A stretch of DNA of 64,000 nucleotides from Hofstenia miamia (taxonomy: Eukaryota; Xenacoelomorpha; Acoela): positions 2,523 through 66,522 of the forward strand of contig SCFE01000108.1 in NCBI GenBank assembly GCA_004352715.1, written 5' to 3'. A model generated the notes under the pieces. The model made no database searches and was not told the origin of the DNA. It saw nothing but the letters and a program-made list of their open reading frames with translations. How positions within the stretch are numbered: the stretch's first letter is position 1; every line of letters begins with the position of its first letter. Positions 33,662 to 45,471 of the stretch are shown piece after piece. The translations under genes and the position numbers were made by a program.

Positions 33662-34997
33662 TAATAATGTACAATACTTAAGAATAGAGATTAAATTACA
33701 AATTAAAATTTTTTGAAATTAAGTATCCATATTTTGATTTTGCTTTTCTTTGAACATATTTCTCATTCATGAATGCTTTAAGCAAATTTAGACACCACTT
33801 TTGAATTGTTGGTACTTAGAAAGTGATTGTCAGGTGTAAGTAGGTGTGTTGAACAAAAAAACTAAGCAAACTAAATATATATTTATGATTCATGATTGAA
33901 ATCTGGTGATCCATAGTAGTATTTATAACCTATGTCCGTGTGGGGTTCTAATAATTTACATAGATAATTTTAAGATCTAAGTTTATCAAATGAGTCTCTG
34001 AAATTTTCTAAATATGTATAGGACTGAGAAACAATATAAAGTATATGGATGTGGGCAACAAATCAACTAGAACAGAATTGCATCATTGTGGCAAATATAG
34101 GATTTCTTAATAGGGGACAGCTCAAATGTGATCAAGTAAATGATGAAATGCCAGGTGAAAACTTCTGATATTATTGAAAACAATTGAAAAAATATAACCT
34201 GAAAATGTATTTTCCAATCTAGTTTTTCTCCATTAATTACAGAAAAGGTTTTAATGTAACAAACCAGAAGCAATTTGGAAAATCTAATTATGAATTTCCA
34301 CCAAGTTCTGTGCATTGTACTAATCCTTGATTGTAATAAATTATGTCATTACAGTGGATCTTTAATCATCTCTGAATAGTTAGACTTCACTGCACTGTCT
34401 AAAATGATAGTGACCAATAATAATTTAATATTGTTCACATCATCTTTTAAAGGTTGTATAGAAGAATAAATACAATCTACTTATTGTGTGAATATGCATT
34501 GTTTATTATGATTTTTGCATATGTTTCACCACAATGTTATCTCTCCTCTAGCCTGTAATTTTGATTATCTGCAACTCTTGATTTTCAAGACAAATTTTCA
34601 ATTTCTCTGTCCCAAGTAGTCCATATAATCAAAGATGATGTGAATATTTTGTTATAATTGATCCTGTTACCTCTCTTGATGTGATATTTTCAAGAAACAG
34701 TGCATTTTTAATTGCAATTTATACATATTGATTATTGTGTAGTTATTGTGGCATAAAAAATTTGTAAACTTTTTACTTCATTAATTTATTGGGAATAATT
34801 AATTTCAATGTTAGAATTACGAACTTATTTCAATTAATTATTTGATGATGTAATCAACATTGCTACACTTTTAGTTTAAATAATTCTGTTAATTTACACA
34901 GTATTTCTGACCATTGCAGACTATGCATTATTATACCAGTCTGATATTTACTCACATTGTATGCAATTATGTGTTTAATACCAGTTTTTGTTCGTAT

Positions 34998-34999
<2 letters not shown>
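33662..34999. other. Unassigned AT-rich DNA
   Basis: No supportable coding region, repeat or RNA gene. The minus-strand open frame at 34067-34315 has no recognisable features. Confidence 0.5.
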
Positions 35000-35030
<31 letters not shown>

Positions 35031-35089
35031 NNNNNNNNNNNNNNNNNNNNNNNNNNNNNNNNNNNNNNNNNNNNNNNNNNNNNNNNNNN

Positions 35090-35123
<34 letters not shown>

Positions 35124-35141
35124 TATATATATATATATAAT
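35000..35141. repeat. (TA)n microsatellite with gap 35031-35089
   Basis: TA repeats on both sides of 59 N. Open frames made of IYIYIY come from this repeat. Confidence 0.9.
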
Positions 35142-35245
35142 GGTGTGAATTATTTATTATGTTCTCTTTTCAGGTAAACTCATTTCACACTTACTTTGAA
35201 TTTACTTTATCTTAAATTATGATTTTCTAAATTAGTTCCTTGCAG

Positions 35246-35645
35246 TTAAAGGGCACCTAGACGTGGTGCAGCAGCTCTAGCATATCCTTTAACTTAGGGC
35301 TAGATATACAGTTAGGAGTTTTTGTTATGCATTTCTTTCATTAACTAATATTGCTACATTCTAAATTGCACAAGATGAGAAATGCACTGAGCTTACGTTT
35401 TTCACTTAGCACATTGGTTTTACTCATTGCACCCAAGAATATTAGGGCTTCTATTTTCCTTTTCTTTAATAGGGATCTAGTCATATCCAACTCTTTCACC
35501 AGGTTATCTATTTTGGGTCGGTCAAGTGTGGCCACTCTTCCCACTCACGATCTCCTGTTTACTTTTTACTTTTATTAGGGAGAGGTACTATAGTAGGAGG
35601 AGTTAATTATTTACACTGTAGCTTCAGAAAATCCATGCTTCGACA
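35246..35645 (+). repeat. Diverged LTR fragment related to the gypsy LTR, opposite orientation
   Basis: Read on the plus strand it follows the element-strand order of the LTR: GGGCACCTAGACG (LTR GGGCACCCAGACG), ATATCCTTTAACTTAGG, GAGAAATGCACTGAG, CTTAGCACATTGGTTT, GATCTCCTGTTTA..CTTTTATT, then AGTTAATTATTT. It is much more diverged than the two LTRs of the nearby element. No internal gypsy genes adjoin it, so it is a solo or partial LTR. Confidence 0.75.
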
Positions 35646-36674
35646 CAAATCATTTGTTAGATAGGGACCTAGGACTGCTAGCTGAATTTCATGCCAATGC
35701 CAAATTATGGTTAAATTTTTTTAAACCTACATTTAGAAACCAAGGGAAAGTTAAATATTTTCAAAAAAGTAAGTTTCATTTTAATTTAATATTCAACATA
35801 CCAGTTTATATTTACATATATTTATTCTATATCTTTACACTTTCAGTTAGACTTCAATCAATTGTTAATAGTTTCTTTTCTTGTTTAATTTTTTATTGGA
35901 ATCAAATTAAGACATATCTTAGGATTTTATTACCTCAAAGAGACAAATAATACTGGATTTTCCCATTAATTTTTTTATTAAACACTGCATAATAGAATTC
36001 AACTACATTGTATATGATACTGTAGCATAATATACAAGGACTGCTATCTTACTAGTGCAATATAAAGTACAGAAGGCATTCAATATTTTTATCAATTAAA
36101 ATCTGCAAAAGGTAAAGTATTTTATGTGATGAAATTCAGTAAAATTTGATTCAACTCATTTTTATACATTTAACACAAATTGTAATACACATTTCCATTA
36201 TTTAAGAACTACATTAATACCGGGAATTTTTGTATATATTTATTTGGATTTATTGCTTAGCATTATTATTCTTTGTATCTATGAATTTTTTAATAAAGAT
36301 TGGTGGTTGTATATTTATATTCATCTCATTTCATTCCTTGTGTGTATTGATATTTCAAAAAACACTCACATGCAGCTGGTCCAAACATCATTTAATCATT
36401 AAAATCAATATTTGATTTGATAAATATGGTATTAAATTTGCAATTTAGCAAAAAATATACGACTGTTTTCAAGGGAATCAGTAAACAAAATCATTCCAAT
36501 TATACATCTACTTAAATTATCTCACTAATTTTTAAAACATGAATGTTTAATAAATTGCACGAACACATTCAAAAAATTTTGAATTTAGAAGAAACTAATT
36601 ATTAATGTCTTCACGCAAATTACAGAACATTGGTGAAATGTTTTTGATAATAAATTGCATTTCACTATAGAATG
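35646..36674. other. Unassigned AT-rich DNA
   Basis: No supportable feature. Open frames here are short and compositionally random. Confidence 0.5.
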
Positions 36675-36960
36675 CTTAGACTTATTGAAGGAGTTTGATT
36701 CAATTGATCATAGTATTTTAATTGAAAAAAAATTGAATTAACTTGTGTAGAGTATCAGCTTAATTTCAAGCTATCTTTCAAATAGAAAACGTTTTGTAAT
36801 TAACTAAGCTTTCTCATAAAAAAGGCGTTCGAAAGGAAACAATTGCTGCTCCATTACCATTTAATACATACATTGAGAAAATTTACAATGTGAGCTTATT
36901 ACAATATGCTGAAAGTACCTGTATATATTCAGCAGACAAATCTTGCAAATGCAAAACGAA
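36675..36960 (+). mobile_element. Heavily decayed LINE reverse transcriptase fragment
   Basis: Short RT-like words survive in order: EFDSIDHSILIEK (the 'KAFD..DH..L' block) and LISSYLSNRKRFV (the 'YL.NR' block). Stops and frameshifts lie between them, and an AYYNML-like tail follows. The 3' part may extend to about 37650 but is not recognisable. Confidence 0.6.
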
Positions 36961-39114
36961 AAATTATATTGCAAATCATTAAGAAAGAATTTTTTCAATG
37001 CATAAAATGCGCGTTTTGCATACTGAATCCTTTCCTTGAACTAGTAAAATCCCACAACTAAGCATTGTCAGTGAATAATACGAAAATCCCAGCAATCAGA
37101 ACCTCTACGCCGTGTAACATGTAGCTTTGATTAAAATCTTTCATTTGTTGAACACGTAAAGCCCATTCAAAAGAAAACTACTATTGGCAACAACCAACAT
37201 TTATCAGGTCATGTCATTTTACAATTATATATTATATTTGTAATCAGTAATTTGAACTGCAGTAGTGCTTTGTCCTCAAACTTAAACGAAAACCTACTTT
37301 GAAAACTAGAACTACAATGCAAATGGGATCTAAATGTGTGCATAAAAACTCAAGTAACTAAAAATACATTTCCCGAATCCTAAATAGTTAATTGAAATTC
37401 ACATTGCTACTATGTTAATCAAATTGCTAAATATGTTACATATCCCTTACTGAGTTTGAAAACAACGTATAGATTTTCAAATACTGCTATAAAGCAGTCG
37501 AATAGATTCCCTTTCACGATAAATAAATAAAAACAAACATTTACGAACAGAGTAAATGACATACATAATTCTCAAAGAAAAATATATAGTTGGAAAAGCT
37601 GATTAGGAAATAACTTTTGCAATGGTGAAAATGACCATACAATTACTAGATTAAAACTTTATCTGGGGCCTGCATATTGTAAATTACTCAAATTTTTATG
37701 ACGGTATTAGGCTGGCGTCTCACAATTAATCAAAATGGAGTTTTGCACTCCTGTGTATGTCTCACGGTTGAAAAAATAATAGGAACAACAATTTACATAC
37801 CCGACTCGCGAGTAGTCAAGATCAAGATTAAAGAAAATTAACAATATTTGATATTATAATTTGTCTACCATCAAAGGGATTCCGTGCTCCATCTAACCGC
37901 AATTAACGACTATTTCGGTTAATACAAAAGCAAAACCAATTAGATTTCATAAAATAAGAACTGTTCACAATTACAGGTAAGTCCCTTTTTTAATGTCAAG
38001 GAAATAACAGCAAAAAGACCTTGAATTCAGAAAAAGTAATCGAGAGACGCAAGTTTCAGGGCATTAATCAGTTATCAATTGTAGAACAATGCTCTCAAAT
38101 ATAGATTACCTTGGCTTGTGCACAGCCCAACATGGCAGATTCTCTAGTCAGATCAATTTCAAGGATTGTCCCGCAGTGGTTCAAAAACAATCTTCAAATG
38201 ATAGCGTGTTATGGACTGTTTATTGGACTTTCATAAGTATTCGCGATTACAAATTGAAATTACCTCCTTTGAGCTGTTTTATTGCAAGGATATTTAGACT
38301 ATTCTAGTGACCATATTGTCTGATATCATTTTCATTTGCCTTTTTATCAAATCTGATGAACATGGGTATCCTACCTTCAGGCTTTGCCACTGTTTGTATT
38401 GCAAAACGCATGTTTTGGAATTCGCATAGTTATTGCAATGACCACAATGTTTCAACAATGTTCATGTCTTGCTTCGGTATTCCAGAGACAAAAATTTAGC
38501 GAGGCATTTTAGATAGAGCAAACCCATCACCAGTATCCACTCAAATAAATTTTAAATGCTAACGAATAAACTTTATAAATTTTAAACTATAAAATGTTAA
38601 TTTGAAATTTGAACTGATCGTTGTTTACGATTAATGATGTCTCTAAACGCAATTATTATAAAGAATTTAAGTAATTGTAAATTTCCAAGATTAATTGAAG
38701 GTTAAGAAGATAAAAATGCATTTATTTTAAAAATATATCTCAGATATAATTAAAGACAGATTAAATAAAGTTATCAAATTATATGAGGTGACTTTAAGTT
38801 TCAAAATTCTAGAAACGTATAAAAATATGTATTCCAGTGAAAAGCATGAACAACGCAGACAACTAGAAGCGAATGTATCGCCAAAATTACAAAATTCATT
38901 AAAAATAAAACTATAAATCAAAAACCAATTTTGTATACAAAATCCACGATTTAAAGGAGTAGCATTTTGATCTGATAAATTTACAAATGAAAATAAATTA
39001 TTTGTCGTAAATCTACAATATATTCGGGAATTCAATTAATCTTACTATCCCCAAGAGAAGGATTTATAAATTAAAAGTAGAGCAGGTACTGCGCTCACAA
39101 TGACTGCACGGGAG
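36961..39114. other. Unassigned; 3' flank of the USP gene
   Basis: Includes the expected USP 3' UTR just below 39115 on the minus strand. Weak inverted ends (GGCGTCTCACAATTAATC against TAATCGAGAGACGC) near 37715 and 38040 hint at an eroded MITE. Confidence 0.4.
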
Positions 39115-39302
39115 TTAAAGAATGGTCTCTTCATCTAGATTTGTGGATTCTGGCTCGCAAAGCGGTGCGCTGTGTTCTATCGAGATACCATTCAATACTT
39201 TTGTATCATCCGTTGTTTGCGGTGTCGACAGGGAGTCCATGGATGGACTAATATTAAGAGGACGGTCGCCAGATGATGTTTTTGAGGACGTTCTACTATT
39301 AC
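39115..39302 (-). CDS. USP31/USP43-like protease, last coding exon (Ser-rich tail)
   Basis: After TATTTTAG the exon starts with two bases that complete the Ser codon begun by the exon ending at 45369 (A plus GT). It encodes a low-complexity Ser/Thr-rich tail (NSRTSSKTSSGDRP, then NISPSMDSLSTPQT) ending NLDEETIL and TAA at 39117-39115. Long Ser-rich C-terminal tails follow the catalytic domain in the USP31/USP43 group. The phase match and composition support the link; homology alone would not. Confidence 0.62.
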
Positions 39303-39766
39303 CTAAAATATAAGAGTATTTTCAACATCAAAATCAGGGGTTAAATATCAATTAAAACTAACACTGCCTGACAAATTGAAGTTTGAAATTTTTAATAGAA
39401 CGAAACACTTTTGCTTAGATCAATTTTTTGCACTAATTACAAAAATGATACTCATTTGCCTCCTAGACGTCTAGATTTTGAGGAGTTTTATATTTTTAAA
39501 AATCAAGTTTTTTACTTTTTCTAGTGTTATTTTCTGTGTATAACCAAATGAGAATTAGATAGCGTTGTAAATTATTCATAAAACCAAGCCACAAGTTTTA
39601 CTTGATACTTTACCAACAATTTGCACACAAACATTGACTATTTAATTTAAAAAATCGTTAAGAGAAAAATATATACTAGATTTTATACACAAACAACTTG
39701 TAAAAATGAAATAAGAGAAAAGGCGTTGCAAATTAACGGCACCAGTTAACATAGATTTCCAATTTT

Positions 39767-41212
39767 CAAAAGCCAACAAAATCAGCATGCATTCGTTCAT
39801 CTGCTCTTCCACTGTATCTGCTTTCGATAACAGAGATGACCTGATGGAAGCGTTCTCCATGTTGATCGCTAATTTTCTCAAGATCATCTGGAAAAAAAGA
39901 AATATGACTGTCCAAAAAATGAATTTTCAGCGACATATTAACTCCAACAACTTGAAAAGCAGACAACATTTCTGTGATGTAATTCTGAAAGTCATTCGAT
40001 TGACAGCTGCCAAGAAAATTTTGCTTGACGTTGATAATGGCGACTCACTTTGACTAAGAACAGATTTAAACCTCTCACTCTTCATTAGGTTGACAATATC
40101 GGGTCCAACAAGGATTCCTTCCCTCAGTTTTGCACTTGACAATTGTGGAAAGAGTTCGTGCAATACTTTTTTAGCTTCATTATTGTCTTTCAAAGCTTTG
40201 ATGAAGTTTTTCACAATTCTAAGTAAAATATGCAGAGGTGGAAGCAATATACGTTCTTTTTGAACCAATGCGTTTGCTTAATATTATTTTTACCAATAAA
40301 TGCGTTCCTTAATGGCCAATCAGATCGAACATAGTGTTGGAATCATAGCTTTCTTTGCTGCCTCTAGAATAGGCCTCTGGAACTGCAGGAAACTGATTGG
40401 CTGTATGAAGTAAGACCCTTTTCATACTAGACTTTGAGCCATCAAGAAATAGCCACCAATCGGTCCTTATATCTGAGTTCATTCTAAGTGCCTGAAACAA
40501 ACCGTTGATGTCAGAGCAATAAACTATTTTCCACGTTTCATTGAAAGAAAAGTACGGAACATTTTTCTTCGCGATGCCTGTAGACTGTAATTCGGGTATC
40601 TGGCTTTAGAACGTCATAAGTTTTAAGCATCCTGGACATGATGAATGAATCATCTTTAGAAAGATGCAGACTCCTAACGAGAGCATCAAGCTGTGACTGA
40701 TCAATCTGTGTAGATTCATTTGAAGATCCCGGCCATTCTGCATCACTTTCTGATCTAGAAGCACACTGTACCATCGAATCGCTTTCCATTTCCAGAGAAA
40801 ATTTGCTTGGTACAGGGATTTCACTGCAGTCTGTAAAAGGCAGAGGTCTAATAGCGGAAGCTAAGTTGGTATATTGAATGTTTTTAGCTGTTTTTCTGCT
40901 GTATCCTGACACCTTCACCATGCAAAAGTAAGAGTCATTTAAGTGATCTGCTTATTCACGCCATGATATTGGTGTAGAAAATGCCAGTCTTTTCAATTTG
41001 CCTGCTTCCCATGAAGACAAGTTGGAATTGCAGCCTTTGCATATAACATGAGGAGCGAAAGCTTTGTCCTGGTCTCCAAGCGCCATTTTGAAATAGTACA
41101 AATATCTTTGTCGTATCAGAGCTGAAATATGGACATCGTCACTCTTGAAAATGAACTCTTCACATATATAGCAAAATTTATTTGGATATGTAAGACACAA
41201 TCGGTGCGCCAT
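39767..41212 (-). pseudogene. Pseudogene of an uncharacterised multi-copy invertebrate protein family (GERFHQ family)
   Basis: The N-terminus has paired Cys motifs (CYICEEFIF and CKGCNSNLSSW) and ISWRE, followed by an in-frame stop (40952) and then ADHLNDSYFC. Next are the conserved middle (DWWLFLDGSKSSMKRVLLH), ILLPPLHILLRIVKNF, a LFPQLSSAKLREGI block and VNMSLKIHFLDSHISFFPDD with SDQHGERFHQ. From memory, proteins with these blocks are widely repeated in arthropod and cnidarian genomes without a named function, possibly a transposon-derived family. This copy has a premature stop, at least three frame changes (near 40540, 40290 and 40000) and an internal deletion between about 40330 and 40280. 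Function is unknown. Confidence 0.72.
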
Positions 41213-41831
41213 TAATTCTCAAAAGTATCAGTGAAAGTAAAATAATGAGACAACGGAGAGAGTTGTGGCGCCACGAGCTGAGTCATCTTTGCACTTTCCC
41301 ATCACAAGGGTAAAAGCTAATGATTCATTTGTTTTGTTGTCTTTAATGAGCACATTTACGCGAGTGATGCCAACACGTTAGCTGAACTAAATTTAATTTA
41401 AAAATATGCATATGACGCTAAATAATTTTTGACGAAGTATTTATTTAAAAACACTAAATTACTTCATTCTTATAATGCTGATATGTAACATACGTCCACT
41501 GCCCAAAATCTGATTAAATAAAAACATAAAATTAGAGATAAAGAAAAATCTAGACGTCTGAGACTATGAACAGTATACATTTTTAGAATCAGCACAATGA
41601 ACTCTACCTAAAAGACATATTTTTATTTTATTAAAAATTTCAGTGTTGGGCAGTGTAATTAATCCCAAAAAATTAAAAACTAGGTAGCGTAGGATCATAC
41701 CAAAAAAACGGGATATTTTGATATATGTAATAAACTCTTGATAACATGAAAATCTTCATACAGCATACAGCTTATTTCGTTTGTTTCGTTGCAAAGGCGG
41801 ATCACGTCCACTAAACTATATATGTATTTAA

Positions 41832-41947
41832 ATAGATACGCTGTGACGCTTTTTTCAATTTATAGATACGCTGGGGATTCTAAATTATTATAGATACACT
41901 GTGGGCATTTTTTAAAAAATAGATACTCTGTAGACAGTTTTCTATGA
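41832..41947. repeat. Minisatellite, about 29 bp period, ATAGATACGCTGTGG core
   Basis: Four units start at 41832, 41862, 41890 and 41919 (spacings 30, 28 and 29), each opening with ATAGATAC(G/A/T)CTG and then AT-rich filler. The core recurs as the termini of the MITE at 45007-45192. Confidence 0.75.
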
Positions 41948-42039
41948 TTGGCTACATTAACAGCATATATAGTAATAAGGCATTACTATAAAATACCTAC
42001 AAAATGCACCATGTGCGTCAGAGTTAGACGCGAGCTTAA

Positions 42040-42269
42040 CTATTTCAGCGCCATAGGCGACTAAAGTCGACGGCAAAATATAACGCTATGACCGCCATAG
42101 GCGACTTTAGTCGACACAGTTCACTAGTCAGTTATCGCTCGTGTTTTTAAGGGAATTCCCTCTATGTGGCGACTGACGAATGTTACTATCTTAAGTATCA
42201 TGGGATCTACTTCCGTTGTAAACATTCCCAAACGTTATGACGTTATAACGTTATGTGGCGCCGAAAGAG
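42040..42269. mobile_element. MITE with TTAA target duplication (piggyBac-like)
   Basis: Bounded by TTAA at 42036-42039 and 42270-42273. Ends are TATTTCAGCGCCA and, inverted, CTCTTTCGGCGCCA. The interior holds inverted GGCGACT..AGTCGAC blocks. TTAA duplications are the piggyBac hallmark. The 230 bp hold no frame. Confidence 0.78.
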
Positions 42270-42284
42270 TTAAATTTATAATTG

Positions 42285-42440
42285 CAGGCCAGCCAGATGC
42301 CTGAATTTTTAAAAGGCTTGGATCACGGCCCAAATGCGACCCGTAAAGTGTATTTTTGCCTGAATTTTCCTCACCTTTTATCTGCAGGGATTTTCCAGCT
42401 ATTTATATCACAACTTGCTTTGTGCTTGTACAAATATTTA
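42285..42440 (+). repeat. Dispersed direct repeat, copy 1
   Basis: It aligns by eye with 44340-44460: ATAATTGCAG, then GAATTTT, CCCAAATG, AAGTGTATTTTT and TGCCTGAATTTT in the same order and spacing. The identity of the family is not known. Confidence 0.6.
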
Positions 42441-42986
42441 TAAATTTCAATAGCAGTTCCAAATTTAAGGTATCTGTGAAATTCAGACTGTTTTCGCTGA
42501 CCGATTAAGACGAAATTCGACTATTTCAATTGATATATCAATAATATCAAGCACAATAAATAAATTCTAAATAAATTAAACAAGCATATCGCAAATACAT
42601 CATCAAATTTCTGTAAAGAACCAAATTCGATATAAAATAACAGCCTAAAATAACAGCAGATTAGATGCGCAATTGCAAAATTAAAAAATGCCGACTATAT
42701 ATACAAGTGCTAGCAAGAGCATGCCCAAGATTTTCTGACAGGGAGACATCTCAATAGTAATCAAATGAGTTACAAAAGCAAATCTGGACTTAGTTTTTAA
42801 CTTTTTTTAATATTTTTAAGAAATTTTTTTTATCTAACCAATCAAAATAAATTTTTAAAACTTGACGGGGGACATTTCACTATGTCGCCCCTTGCGTACG
42901 CCACTGATGCTAGTGCTAATAAGTAACACAAATTTTTTGCATTGGAAAATGATCTTCTAACGCAGTTTAATTGGTAATTTTCTCAA

Positions 42987-44258
42987 CCCTAGAACGGCCA
43001 ACGTGTGATTTTTGGAATCACCTAGCATACTTTGTGCTATTCTTACGTAATTACTGGTATTCAATCAACATAGTTTCGTGGTCATGTTGGGCTACCAACA
43101 TCGACTAATCTGCGTTTGTGTGTTGTTCACATGCTTCAAATGAGTCGATATTTTGTATAGCAATTGCAGATATTAAAGTGCGACTGCAGTAGAAAGGCCA
43201 TAACCATTACCACCCGGCGAAGACATGGCGCTGAAGCTGCCGCAAATATTATTGAAGAATTTGATTCAGAGGATTTTGCCCAAGATGATGCATATGACGT
43301 TGAGATGAGACTGAAACAGGACTTATTCATCCTCACGGTGACATCGACAGTGAGTGCTCGGAAGACTGACTATGATGAAAGCGCAAGTCTCCTTATTGAT
43401 AAAAACGGAAACATGTGGTCTCGAAATTCTCCATCAAATATTGAACGACGAGACAGAGCCAATGTTATCAGGGGCAATGTTGGACCAAAGTCATCAGCAC
43501 GCCAATACACTATCTTGCAAACGTGGTATTTACTGTTTACAAATGACATCCTTCAGAAAATTTTTTGCTATTCTCATCAAAAGGTTCATCAAGTCGGACT
43601 TGGGTCACTTGTGATACAAAGATTCCTATTGATGACTTGTGGTCAAAGATCTGGCTCAGAGTTCTAGGGTCTGGCGATGCCTCGAAAAACCTCAGCCAAA
43701 GGAGAACGACAGTTTTGCCGCCGTCCGAGAAATCTGGAACGATTTCAATGCTCTCTTTGGTGGTCATTATGACCTAAGCGAAGAACTCGTCATCGATAAA
43801 CAACTTGTCTGAAGACGCACAAGACACCACATAGTACCTTCAACCCTAACAAACGCGGTAAATATGGGGAACTCTACAGATGGTGTACAAATGGCAAAAA
43901 GCGATTCTTTTCGAAGGGTGATCCACTAATAAAAAAACAAAGAAACGAAAGGACTACAGTTCACGATAGTTCTATATATGACCATTGAGTTTATGATTCA
44001 TGTAATAAACTTTATGTTTGAAATAAGGAAATTTCGAAAACATACATATAGTACAAAAAGCAAAATTAGGCTTGCAAATTCCTGTAAAACTTTCATAAAT
44101 TTTTTAAAATGACACCAAGTTATCGAAAGTAATGATAAATACATACATTTTAAGAAATAAAAGTTATAACTATACACAATAACAACATAATAGTGGTGTG
44201 ACTTCAAAAATCACACGTCGGTCAGATTAAGGTAGGAACAACGTTGGACGTTCTAGAG
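42987..44258 (+). mobile_element. piggyBac-family transposon, internally truncated
   Basis: It begins CCCTAGAACGGCCAACGTG and ends with the inverse of CTCTAGAACGTCCAACGTT. The right flank is TTAA (44259-44262) and the left flank TCAA, a one-base decay of TTAA. Subterminal CACACGTCGG..TGATTTTTG blocks are also mirrored. At 1.27 kb it is about half the usual autonomous length. Confidence 0.85.
43164..43980 (+). pseudogene. piggyBac transposase remnant
   Basis: The N-terminal acidic stretch (IEEFDSEDFAQDD) is followed by GNMWSRNSPSNIERR, the conserved 'W.R.PP' region of piggyBac transposases, and LLFTNDILQKIF. In other frames VREIWNDFNALFGGHYDL and ELVIDKQLV carry the expected acidic block, then NKRGKYGELYRWC. 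Frame changes and a missing C-terminal half, including the last catalytic Asp and the Cys-rich finger, make it inactive. Confidence 0.78.
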
Positions 44259-44339
44259 TTAAAGGTTATGTAAAATATGCTTGAATAATCATTGTTAACT
44301 GGGATCATATATGACGACAATTGTCAGGCGTAAACTAAT

Positions 44340-44460
44340 AATTGCAGAACGTCTAGAGGCCCGAATTTTCAGAAGCCTTCGCCCAAATGTGTCCAACAAA
44401 GTGTATTTTTTGCCTGAATTTTTCCGCAATTATTTCGGACTCATTTTTCCTGAAATAAAA
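44340..44460 (+). repeat. Dispersed direct repeat, copy 2
   Basis: Partner of 42285-42440, on the other side of the piggyBac element. The open frame here (44311-44520) is a by-product. Confidence 0.55.
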
Positions 44461-45006
44461 GTACAACAGGCGAGCCAATTAGTTTACAAGGGAATTAATT
44501 TGCAAAACTTGATAAGGTGATATGATAATCTGTTTGCTCGGTTAGTCTGTCACATTGAATTAGTAGAAAATATTGACAAGAAAACTAAATTAGCAACTTT
44601 GTAGGCACGCACATAACTACATCTACTTGTACATTGTTATAGATTTTATCAAGACGCCTTGTACCAATGTTATTTCTTATAGGCTACGGCCGATTGCTTA
44701 AGCAATAGTCGCGGCCGACCCGCATCCAACTCTAATCTGCATAAAACTACAATCAGTAAAAAACCTTGTTACCATTGAAATTAACTCATCTTAAACCAAA
44801 GCTAAACATATGCTTATTCACACAAACTGTATAAATGCAAAAAACAACTTATGTCAAGTACTTGTTTTCTAGAGCGATTCTAAACGGGAAAAGTAGCAAA
44901 TAATTGTGTCAAGCACATTTATAAATAAGGTACTGTAAATAAAAATACTTTAACATTTGTTATTAAGTGAATTATTTCTAAAATATAACGCATTAATAAT
45001 CTACTA

Positions 45007-45192
45007 TGGCCACAGCGTATCTATATGTAGGCATCTACATTTTTTTCGTCTACTTTGTGTAGCCGAGTGCATTATGAATGCAGTGGTATAAAACCAGAAC
45101 AAGGAGGCGCAGCACATGTCAGGGAATGTGTTCACACAAACACATTTGCAATTATGTATAAACGCTAGGTTGGGGTGGATACGCTGTGGCCA
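45007..45192. mobile_element. MITE with TGGCCACAGCGTATC ends
   Basis: Exact 15 bp inverted ends: TGGCCACAGCGTATC at the left and GATACGCTGTGGCCA at the right. A further GGCCACAGCATATCG lies at 45213-45227. The interior (171 bp between the ends) is non-coding. Confidence 0.78.
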
Positions 45193-45368
45193 CTTCAATC
45201 GACAAATTCAAGGGCCACAGCATATCGTATATTAAATTATATATATACTTTGATATACATTCTTTAAAATAAAATGTAAAAGCAACTTAGAAAAATTTCA
45301 AATGCACGTGTTGAAATATTTACACAAATCATAATTATGAAACAAAACAAAGTCTTGTAAAGCCTTAC

Positions 45369-45471
45369 TAGATTTGTTGCTGGATAGTGTTGAAGGAATA
45401 TCAAGACCAGAGAAATCGAACCCTTTAGTAGCAAGTAAACGATATATCCAATGCTCAGTAGCTTCATGCGA
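45369..45471 (-). CDS. USP31/USP43-like protease, exon after the catalytic domain
   Basis: Starts after TTTTAG in phase 0 with SHEATEHWIYRLLATKG. An EHW-Y/S-R signature follows the catalytic domain in USP31 and USP43. The donor is A|GTAAGG (phase 1), which fits the exon at 39302. If unspliced, the frame would end at a stop about 65 bases further on, so an alternative short C-terminus is possible. Confidence 0.75.

Larger units (their letters stand above)
39303..45368 (-). other. USP intron (6.1 kb) loaded with repeats
   Basis: Contains the repeated-family pseudogene at 39767-41212, a minisatellite, a TTAA-flanked MITE, a piggyBac relic and a third MITE, listed separately. Confidence 0.6.

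Noticed and set aside
37707-38055. Possible MITE with GGCGTCTCACAATTAATC ends
   Set aside because: Right end matches only loosely, and no target duplication is visible.
44682-44712. Palindrome CGGCCGATTGCTTAAGCAA..CGCGGCCG
   Set aside because: Short isolated hairpin without context; no evidence for an RNA or element end.
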